24,456 bases of DNA from a virus, in IMG/VR virus record IMGVR_UViG_3300006754_000166, positions 1-24,456 of that record; one strand, given 5' to 3'. The number at the start of each line of letters is the position of its first letter. Within the stretch, counting starts at the first letter, position 1. Made by a program: the position numbers and the translations under genes. The notes beneath the pieces were generated by a model. The model saw only the letters and a list, made by a program, of their open reading frames with translations, was not told where the DNA came from and did not search any database. Positions 13,228 through 21,900 of the stretch are shown here, piece after piece.

Positions 13228-14207
13228 TGGATAAAGCTGATTTAGAAGGCGATACCAGTCACGGTAAAAAAAATAGGATCTATGAAATAGTTGCACATTA
13301 CCTTGTACATGGTGATAAAGCAGCTGATATACTTGGTATAAAAACACAGACTCTTAGAAGGTATCTACGGAGAGCTAAAGCTCTCGGATTAGATGTAGAG
13401 AGAGGTAAGGTACTAAGTGATATAGAAGCTAACTATTCAAAAACAGAACTTTTAGCAATATCAAAAGGTGCTAGAATATTACCTGGACAACCTCCTACAC
13501 CAGTAGTAGAATTTAATGGAGAAAGAACTCGTATAGGAGTAATGGGTGATATACACTTTGGCAGTAAGTACTGTCTCTACCCATTGGTCAATAAAGCATT
13601 CAAAGAGTTTGAGAAGGAAAATGTTGATATAGTGTGCCAAGTTGGAGACTTAACAGAGGGAATGTCAAATAGGCCAGGACAGATCTATGAACTTTCCCAT
13701 TTAGGCTTTCATGAGCAAAAGAAGGTAGCTATTAAATATATGAAGAGATGTCCAAGGCCTCTTTATATGATAGACGGAAATCATGATAGGTGGTTCATAA
13801 AGTCTAACGGAGCTTTAATAGTGCCTGATGTCTGTGATGCTATTGACCATGCTACCTTTTTAGGGCATGATGAAGGTAATCTTGCTTTAGGTGACAATGC
13901 TACTGTTAGATTGTGGCACGGTGAAGACGGGTCCAGTTATGCAGTATCTTATAGGATCCAAAAAATAGTAGAATCATTAACAGGAGGTCAAAAGCCTAAC
14001 GTGATGTTTTTGGGGCATGTGCATAAAAGTACGTACCTTTATGATAGGCATATACACTGTTATAGTGCAGGTGCCTTTCAAAGGCAGACAGCTTGGATGC
14101 GAGGTAAAAGACTCTCATCACATACTGGCTTTTGGATAGTAGACATTTATGTAAACGAAACAGGCGTTAGTAAAACAACAGGAACATGGTACCCATTTTA
14201 TGCTTGA
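13227..14207 (+). CDS. Calcineurin-like metallophosphoesterase with N-terminal HTH
   Basis: This 326-residue protein contains all metal-binding motifs of the calcineurin-like phosphoesterase fold: GDIHFG (D108, H110), VGDLTEG (D141), DGNHDRW (N185, H186, D187), WHGEDG (H231) and GHVHKS (H264, H266). It should bind two metal ions and hydrolyse a phosphomono- or diester; the substrate is not evident. Residues of about 17-56 (YEIVAHYLVHGDKAADILGI, then TLRRYLRRAKALGL) look like a helix-turn-helix. This suggests contact with nucleic acid or packaging near DNA. The chosen start is ATG 13227, overlapping the previous stop, with AAGGA upstream. A TTG at 13194 would add 11 basic residues. Such enzymes appear in phage late regions, but their role there is unsettled. 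Confidence 0.85.
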   Translation: MDKADLEGDTSHGKKNRIYEIVAHYLVHGDKAADILGIKTQTLRRYLRRAKALGLDVERGKVLSDIEANYSKTELLAISKGARILPGQPPTPVVEFNGERTRIGVMGDIHFGSKYCLYPLVNKAFKEFEKENVDIVCQVGDLTEGMSNRPGQIYELSHLGFHEQKKVAIKYMKRCPRPLYMIDGNHDRWFIKSNGALIVPDVCDAIDHATFLGHDEGNLALGDNATVRLWHGEDGSSYAVSYRIQKIVESLTGGQKPNVMFLGHVHKSTYLYDRHIHCYSAGAFQRQTAWMRGKRLSSHTGFWIVDIYVNETGVSKTTGTWYPFYA

Positions 14208-14457
14208 AGTATTTGCGGAGTACGGGGCAATAGGTGTAATGATTATGCTTTTTGCAGGACAAATAGTGTTTTTACAGAAAACATTGACCTCTAAATTGAA
14301 TGAGATAGAGTCAATGGTTATCAAACTTATAGATAGATGGAATAAGTCAGACGATAGATATGAGAGACGCCACGAAAAGGCAGTTGGGGAAATGAATAGA
14401 TTGACGGATGACCTGGCATTTTTGAAGGGCAGAATTAATGGTGGAACCAGGGGTTAG
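14200..14457 (+). CDS. BhlA-like putative holin (one membrane helix plus coiled coil)
   Basis: This 85-residue protein begins with a short exterior stretch, one membrane helix (about 8-26, YGAIGVMIMLFAGQIVFLQ) and then a highly charged helical tail (LTSKLNEIESMVIKLIDRW to GRINGG). This topology is that of BhlA-type holins and bacteriocin-like membrane proteins. It may form or regulate the membrane lesion that lets the endolysin out. The start overlaps the metallophosphoesterase end by 8 bases and lacks a strong ribosome site, so coupled translation is likely. Its topology is the reverse of the protein at 12501 (membrane helix at the C-terminus), so the two could act as a pair. The lysis role is inferred from topology. 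Confidence 0.6.
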   Translation: MLEVFAEYGAIGVMIMLFAGQIVFLQKTLTSKLNEIESMVIKLIDRWNKSDDRYERRHEKAVGEMNRLTDDLAFLKGRINGGTRG

Positions 14458-14460
14458 ACA

Positions 14461-17400
14461 ATGCCACGTCAATTAGCTGAATTAAAACAGTTTGGTACTG
14501 GGATAAAGAGTTCTCCGTCCGATACGGATATTCATCCAGAATCTGCTATTTACAGTAAGAATATAGATCCTATATCTGAGGCTGGAAAGTTAAAAGGTAT
14601 TAAGGAACACTTGAAAGTTCTTCCTCTGGATGGTAATTTAAACTTTATTATTATACCGCCTTGGGATGGCTCTGCTAATGATGGAGCTGGTAACTCATTT
14701 CCAAATGGTACCACAAACGCTGAGGAAGAACTCATTATATCTATAAATAATGTTACTGTCACTGAAAAGGCACTGTTTGATACATCTGCTAGATTAACTA
14801 ATACAAACTTTTGGACCAGCCTTGAAACTAAGCTTGAGACTGCCTTTGGCGATTTAATTGGTGCTACTTTAGGTAGAGCTGCTAATGATCTAAACAATAC
14901 ATATACTGATGTTGACCATTATAGTTCAGATGGTACTGCATATTCATCTTCAGATGACTCAGTTGCAATAACGGGCACTGATCTACAACCATATAGACAG
15001 ATTGGTCTTGAGTTCGAGTCAACAGTTGCTACTGTTGATATGTATGTTACCTGGAATAAATATGATGCGAATGGAGTGTCAAGTACGTATACATATTATG
15101 TTTCAGATCCATACACCTCCAGTGGAGAACTTATTAACTCATCAGTTACCTGGAATGTTGTATTAGATGATACTTCATATCTTGAGATGAATGCTACAGA
15201 AATGGAGTCGTTTAATGATGAAGCAAAGAATCATATTGCTTTCTATAGCATAACTCCTAATGATTCTACCAGCAGTACTGGAAGTGCTACTACGTATAGA
15301 ATGAAAGTATTTAATGATGTTTATGGCGTTAAAACCATAGAAGACAAATATACTGCAGACGATGGGGGCACAGATGTCTATTACGACATACCAGGAACTC
15401 CAGCAGATGTAAGCTTAGAAAAGAACAATGCACAGATATATATTGGGACAGGGAATACTCTTCAAGCGAAAAGTAAGTGGTTTGGAAAGATAAAGCATAA
15501 GCAATTTGGTAATGCTATTGATGGGTATAGACTTACTGATTCAGAGACACTTCCTATTGATAAGGGAAGATCAGTATTTAACCTTGATCATATTGACTAT
15601 GCATATGATGGAGAATATAATACGACTAATTACGAAAGAAACTGGGATCCAAGGATAACCTACGGAATATCCCCTGGGATGTTAAAGTTAGTACTTTTTT
15701 TAAGTGACGGTACAGAAGATAGTGCCTCCAATACAAACTTAGGTATGCAGAAGCAACCTACTTCTATGCTTACTTTTTCTCCGAATATGATTTATGGATC
15801 ACGTTGGCTTTGGGATGAGTTAAGCGTATTTACTGGAGCAGGAGACCCAGGAGCTGGAGATGCCTGGACTCCTTCTGGATCAGGTGATACGGCATTAGCT
15901 GCATGGACACATAATGGAGCTGGGCATACTTACTTTTGGGCAACAGATAAAAACGCTAATAAAATTCACGTACTAAGCAGTGATGCCTCTGGTTTTCATC
16001 CTCATGATCCTAATCAATATGTTTACGACCATACTGTTCCAATATCGCTTACAGCAGATTTTGCAAATAGTTCTCAATCTCCAGTTGAGGGATCGAGACC
16101 AACTGATATTATAGAAACTTATGGAGACCAGGCTACAACTGGTAATACTATAGTCTATGTTCTCTTTACGCAAAAAAGTGATACAGCGTATACCTTTGAT
16201 GAGGAGTTTTTATACTATTTTAATCCTGAGTCAGATATATCTTGGAATTCTTTAACAGTTACCTTACACGAATGTACACCCCCTACTCCTAAATTAACAC
16301 ACTATGGAACGTGGAGAACAGGGACTGGTGGATATTTTAATGAACATTTTTATCCTAATTTTGGCAAGAGAACTCACGACTATTGGGCTGGCACTTACAA
16401 TGTTAAAAGTAACTACTTTTATTGGAGATATAATGATAAGGTAAATGAGCCAGCCACTGGAGCTCCAGAGGAGCCTGGTGGTGCTGCCAGTGGTGATACG
16501 GCACATGAAGGCGTAAAAGGTAATGAGTGGAAACATAGTCGAATGCATACCCAACCAGCTAATACAGCACAAATTGGTAAGAATTTAGGTTGGGATGGAG
16601 CTGAGGACTATCTCATTACTCCAAGAAGAAGAGGTCTTATAGATTTAAATGATGGGCATAATTCAATAGGTCTTATAGCACATGTAAAAGGAAAGTTTGT
16701 TACTAATGGTGGTTATTTTGGTAGTACCCAATGGAGTAATTGGACACCTCGTTATAAGTATATTTGGGCGAATGGTCATACAACTGAACAATATGACGAT
16801 GTATGTATGTTCAATATTAACCCTAATCATGTAGGAGTTAGACATAGACAAATTGCTGAAGGATTTAAAAGAATCAATTTTTATAACGATGGGGAATCTC
16901 ATACAGCAAGTATAAATCAAAGTGATAACACTAATGGGAATCATAGTGACAGTTATAACGCTGCTTGTGATAGAGGCATTTGGATGGCTGGTTTTGGATA
17001 TAATAATGGATACAGCGAATATGATCACTATATCATTAAGTTTGACAGTGCTTCTGCCTCTACTGGATTTGATGGTTCAAATGAGATAAATCAAATGCCA
17101 GATGAAGTAGCTGGTATAGCTTCTATGAGCAGAAGGATTTTAGATGTAGTCAATAGTGGGACTTCAGTCGCTCAGGGAGCACATAAGTTTTGGGCTGTTC
17201 TCCAGGGGGATGATGGGACAGAAACAGTACTTGGTAGTTGGAATATGAATTTTCCTACTGGTACAAATGTTAATGCTGGAGAAGGTCGAGGGAACTGGAC
17301 AGTAACAACTGAGGGATGGACTCCTATGATATTCAAAACACTTGGAACTCCAGCTATGGCTGTCGCTACACCGCATAACAGTGAAGCTTACAAGACAGAA

Positions 17401-18966
17401 GCTACAACAGTGACTGGTGTTGACTATGCAATGCAACTTAGTGCTACTCAAGGAGAGTATTTCATAGGAAGAGGTACATGGAAAAACGCTGGTTATACAG
17501 GTACATCTGGTTTTATCCCTCCAGCAACAGCAGATTTAAACGCAGCTACTCCCTATTTAAGTTATTATGAGAAAAGTGAGCTACCTTATGGATTGTCTTT
17601 TACTAATGGAGACGTTGTTGATGATCCTGATGCTTCTGCTAATTTTGAGAATGGTGTTATTTATTACTATAAACTATCGCTTGTATATGACGGATTCCAA
17701 GAAAGTCCATTAAATACTTTCTATTTTAAACATACTACAGGCGGCGGTAGATATGATACTACAGTTGTTAAGATACGATTAAGTCAGCCTCCAGAAAGAT
17801 GTTCTGCTATAGTTGTATATAGAAAGAACAGCGTAGAAGAATTTTATAGGATGATTGGAGAGAAAAGTTTCAAAGGTGGATTTGGTAAAGTTGACGATGA
17901 ATACTTTTCAGTTATGGTGGATGATGGGAATCTTGGTGCCACCTATGAAGCTATTACAGGAATGCCAGAATCATTAAGAAATACAAGTGTAAATTATAAA
18001 TTGAGTTGCTCTGCTGGTGGATATTTAGTGGTAGCTAACTGTTATCATAAGGACATTGTAAATGGTCAAAACTTTATCTTTAGGTCTATGCCTGGTAACT
18101 TTAGTGTATTCCAATGGTCAAAAGACTTTTGTATACTCCCGAATGAGCCAACAGCGATAGCATATTGGGCAGGAAGAATCTTTGCGTTTGACAAAGCTAA
18201 TATGTATAAGATCGATTTAAATACACTTGCTATTGAGGATATACACGAAGGAGTTGGTTGTTTTGGAGAACAGTCATTTGTTATAACTGACTATGGGATG
18301 TACTTTTGCGATGCTAATAATATGTACATGCATGACGGAACCAGGATAACTCCAATAGGTAACGATATATTAAAGAATTCTAAGTTTGATGATCTTGGTA
18401 CTGAAACAAAAGCGTGGCACAATATAGAGCATGCATATGATCCTTATGTACAATATGACGCATTTAACCAAAATGTTATGTTTCAGTTTGAAGATACTGA
18501 TGGAGAATACGGATCTTGGAATTACAATATTCCACGCAAAAGGTGGGATTTAATTGATATACCTAAGCCAAGGGCTTCTGTACAGGGCAATTTAGGCGAA
18601 TTATGGCTATCTGACAGCGATTATATCTATAAATTAGGTGAAGGTTCGGGTAGGAAGAAATTCGACCATTATACGCCATCCTTGGACTTTGGTTTTGCTA
18701 CAGTAGATAAGCGATTGAAACGTATGAAGATTGTTTTTAATAGTGATACTGACATTACAAAAGCAACTTATAACATTAAAATGTTTGCAGATGAAACTGA
18801 AGTTGACCTAACTGAGGCGACAATTAAAGATGAAGAGAATGTTAGAACGTACAGGTTGAAGGGTTCTGTAGTAAGACGTGCTAAAAAAGTGAGACTTGAG
18901 ATAACAAACAGTAATGTAGAAATAGATTCAATAGGAATCTCATACAACACAAGAACGATTAAGTAA
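14461..18966 (+). CDS. Tail nozzle-like protein (gp10/stabilisation-type), very large
   Basis: This 1501-residue protein starts at ATG 14461 with AGGGG 7 nt upstream. The N-terminus (ELKQFGTGIKSSPSDTDIHP, then SAIYSKNIDPISEAGKLKGI) follows a pattern I associate with tail nozzle proteins. The C-terminal 460 residues resemble the beta-propeller of P22 gp10-type stabilisation proteins. Visible pieces are YKLSCSAGGYLVVANCYHKD (from about 1179), AYWAGRIFAFDKANMYKID, FVITDYGMYFCDANNMYMHD, and a final beta region. These proteins plug the tail beneath the adaptor and hold DNA in. P22 gp10 has about 470 residues and T7 gp12 about 790. Here residues of about 60-1030 form a long Tyr/Trp/Asn/Gly-rich beta insertion of unknown role, perhaps extra outward domains. 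Its stop overlaps the giant fibre gene start (TAATG). Confidence 0.65.
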   Translation: MPRQLAELKQFGTGIKSSPSDTDIHPESAIYSKNIDPISEAGKLKGIKEHLKVLPLDGNLNFIIIPPWDGSANDGAGNSFPNGTTNAEEELIISINNVTVTEKALFDTSARLTNTNFWTSLETKLETAFGDLIGATLGRAANDLNNTYTDVDHYSSDGTAYSSSDDSVAITGTDLQPYRQIGLEFESTVATVDMYVTWNKYDANGVSSTYTYYVSDPYTSSGELINSSVTWNVVLDDTSYLEMNATEMESFNDEAKNHIAFYSITPNDSTSSTGSATTYRMKVFNDVYGVKTIEDKYTADDGGTDVYYDIPGTPADVSLEKNNAQIYIGTGNTLQAKSKWFGKIKHKQFGNAIDGYRLTDSETLPIDKGRSVFNLDHIDYAYDGEYNTTNYERNWDPRITYGISPGMLKLVLFLSDGTEDSASNTNLGMQKQPTSMLTFSPNMIYGSRWLWDELSVFTGAGDPGAGDAWTPSGSGDTALAAWTHNGAGHTYFWATDKNANKIHVLSSDASGFHPHDPNQYVYDHTVPISLTADFANSSQSPVEGSRPTDIIETYGDQATTGNTIVYVLFTQKSDTAYTFDEEFLYYFNPESDISWNSLTVTLHECTPPTPKLTHYGTWRTGTGGYFNEHFYPNFGKRTHDYWAGTYNVKSNYFYWRYNDKVNEPATGAPEEPGGAASGDTAHEGVKGNEWKHSRMHTQPANTAQIGKNLGWDGAEDYLITPRRRGLIDLNDGHNSIGLIAHVKGKFVTNGGYFGSTQWSNWTPRYKYIWANGHTTEQYDDVCMFNINPNHVGVRHRQIAEGFKRINFYNDGESHTASINQSDNTNGNHSDSYNAACDRGIWMAGFGYNNGYSEYDHYIIKFDSASASTGFDGSNEINQMPDEVAGIASMSRRILDVVNSGTSVAQGAHKFWAVLQGDDGTETVLGSWNMNFPTGTNVNAGEGRGNWTVTTEGWTPMIFKTLGTPAMAVATPHNSEAYKTEATTVTGVDYAMQLSATQGEYFIGRGTWKNAGYTGTSGFIPPATADLNAATPYLSYYEKSELPYGLSFTNGDVVDDPDASANFENGVIYYYKLSLVYDGFQESPLNTFYFKHTTGGGRYDTTVVKIRLSQPPERCSAIVVYRKNSVEEFYRMIGEKSFKGGFGKVDDEYFSVMVDDGNLGATYEAITGMPESLRNTSVNYKLSCSAGGYLVVANCYHKDIVNGQNFIFRSMPGNFSVFQWSKDFCILPNEPTAIAYWAGRIFAFDKANMYKIDLNTLAIEDIHEGVGCFGEQSFVITDYGMYFCDANNMYMHDGTRITPIGNDILKNSKFDDLGTETKAWHNIEHAYDPYVQYDAFNQNVMFQFEDTDGEYGSWNYNIPRKRWDLIDIPKPRASVQGNLGELWLSDSDYIYKLGEGSGRKKFDHYTPSLDFGFATVDKRLKRMKIVFNSDTDITKATYNIKMFADETEVDLTEATIKDEENVRTYRLKGSVVRRAKKVRLEITNSNVEIDSIGISYNTRTIK

Positions 18967-21900
18967 TGCCTTTTAGACCGAAGCTTGGCGTTGTAAAGAA
19001 AAACGCTCCATCCGTATCAGATCCCGCAATGAAACGGGTTGTTGATACAATATATAAGGATATCAATTCTCTTTCTGACTCTCTTCATTTACCAAGTGGA
19101 ACTCATACATTTCTTCCAAGAGAGGGTAAACCTGGTGATATAAGATTATACGAAGGTACTGGTAATGATGGGACATCAGGATACTTCTTACAAGGCAGGG
19201 TAAAGGATGGTTGGGCTTCTGTTAAACTAACTCTTGAAACAAGGAATCCAGAAAATACTGATACTAGTGCTGTTGCGGGAGATATGAACCCAGCACATAT
19301 TACAAGATATGATGTTACTCGTCATAATATTGATTTCAATGGTGACATGGGAACAGGAGTTGGACAGGTTGCAAGAGGAGACCATACACACACTCACTGG
19401 ACGGATTCAAATATTGTAGGATTAAGTTTTAATGAGGGATCTTACGCATTCGGTGGTGACTTAGAACATCTTGGAACTATACATTTTCCTCTTGCAGACA
19501 CAACTGACACCACTAATGTAACTCAAGTAGATCTTGATAATAGTAGTGCTGGGACACTTGCTTTTGCTGCTCGCGTTGATCACAAACATAAACTTGATGA
19601 AGATATAGAACCTATTTGGACGGGTGGAGAAGGGCAAATACATACATTTGGAGAATCGGTTGGTGCAGGTACTGGAATGACAATTAAAGTATATGGGAAG
19701 GGACAGGGTCTTGATTCTGACCCAGCTATTGATGTTTCAGGAAATGTTTTAATAGATGGTGCATTAACCGTAGCATTTGCTGAGTCAAACACTGGTCAGA
19801 CAGTTATGTCTGGAGATGTTTTTATGAATACTGCAGACAGTACCACGTACACTACAACTGTATATGGTGAAACTTTAGTAGAGGCTCCTGTTAAAATATA
19901 TCCCTGGAAAGGAACTTCTCCGTATAATAAGACAGCTCTTGAGATTAGAGGCCCTGCTGATACTGGATATGGTCAACTTAGAATAACGGATTATAGTGAT
20001 GCGAACATGTACTTTGACCTAAAGGTTGATACAAGCGGAAATCTCCTTGTTGATACCATAGGTAACATACAGTTGTTACCTGAAGCAGGGACTGATACAC
20101 CAGGGCAGGTACTACCAAAGCAGACTTTACTTACTGACCTTGGGGACTTTAACAGAATGTTTAGGTCCTTGTTTGTTGGTGAGATATATGCTGAAACTCT
20201 TGTAGCACAAGATGTACTTGCAACAATCGGGGGAAGAATTAGCGTAGCTCCTACAACAATGCTGGAAGCCCCGATAGATATGGAAGCAACCTCCATTAGC
20301 GTTAGGCATAATATATTTGATACTGGAGACTTTGCTATAATGAAGTCTGCTCCAATGGGACTTCCACAGACAGAGATCTTTGAGATAACAAATGATGGTG
20401 CATGGGCAAACGCTGATATCTCCACAGAAGATAACCTATTAAATCTGGAATACGGGACTGAATACGACGCATATCAAGACAGAGTAGAAGCAGACTGGGG
20501 TATAAGACCAAATGCAAGGATAACAGTAGATACTGGAGATCCAGATATATCTGGTATATTAGAAGATGGTCAATGGATACTTGTATCTGGAACAGGTGGA
20601 CATGCATACGATGATCCTCCTGGAATAAATGGTGCATATAAAGCACTAATAAAAACTGCAAATCCAGAAGGTATTGATACTGACTATGATAAAGCACCTG
20701 ATCTTGAATTAGGACAAATTGATCTTAGAGTTCCAACCGATGTATTTGAGACTCTTGAAAACAAAGCTTTTGCTGATATGGTAGTAAATATAGGACCGTA
20801 CACATATAATGTGAATAGAAGTGTAGCTAATATTGGTCTTGCTAATCGTTGGCAATCTGGTGATGCTATAATGAACCTTGGTCATGAGGAAGGAGATGGT
20901 TTTATAGAGCTTACATCTACTGAAACCGCCTATCAAGACCTCGGGCCAGCGATAACTTTGTATTCAAGAGATGATACTGAAGATCAGGAATGGAACGATG
21001 CTATACCAGTAGTGTCATTTGGGCAATTAAGAAGTTTTGTTGATTATAATGAAGGTGATCTCTGTGGGATGGCGATCGGTAAGAATCTTTATACAAGCTC
21101 TGCTGATGGGTTTCAAGGTATAACAGCTGACCCAGTTAAGGGTGTAAGGCTATTTAATACAGAATTGAAAATGTATACAGGTACTGATTTAATGGTGCAT
21201 CTTGAAACGGATGGTAATTTTAGGATAGGAACTGGTTTAAGTGTAAATGATCCGATAGTATATGATGCATCAGGTACAAAGTTTTCCTGGGATGGAGCAA
21301 CCATACGTGTAAAGGGCAATATGGAGTTTACAGAGGGGGATCAATATGAGCAGTTATTTGGGGAGGATACTCTTTTTGACTCTTTATCAGTTACTTTAAC
21401 AGGTGCTTATCAGTCTGCTGATGCTGCTGTCCAAGCTGATGCTGATGCTGCTCAAGAGGATGCAGATGCCGCTCAAAACGCTGCAGATGCCGCCGCTGCT
21501 GCTGCACTTGCAGCACAAGAAGATGTTGATGATATAGGGAACGATGATAAGGTTACACCAAGCGAGAAAGAAATTGCATATACATTATATACTGCAATAA
21601 CCAATGAATATGCTGGTTATACAGCTCAAGGAACAGATTTAAGCGTATCTACTACCGCTTATGATACCGCTTATAACGCATTAGTAGTTTACATAGGGAC
21701 CACACTTGATCTGTTTGATGATATGGCTGCAACAACTACTATAGTTAGGGCTACTTGGAATACAACGTGGAATGACTATTATAATGAAAGATCAACTCTT
21801 CTTACTGCAATAGCCGACGCTATACAGGCTAATGTAGATAGTGTGCAGGATAATGTAGACAGTGTAGAGAGTAATTTAGTAGATGCTGAAAACTGGATTG

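Noticed and set aside
19991-20425. Minus-strand frame of 144 codons inside the giant fibre gene, and further minus frames to 23662
   Set aside because: The plus-strand frame is continuous from 18966 to the window end and shows fibre modules throughout. The minus frames lack ribosome sites and recognisable content.
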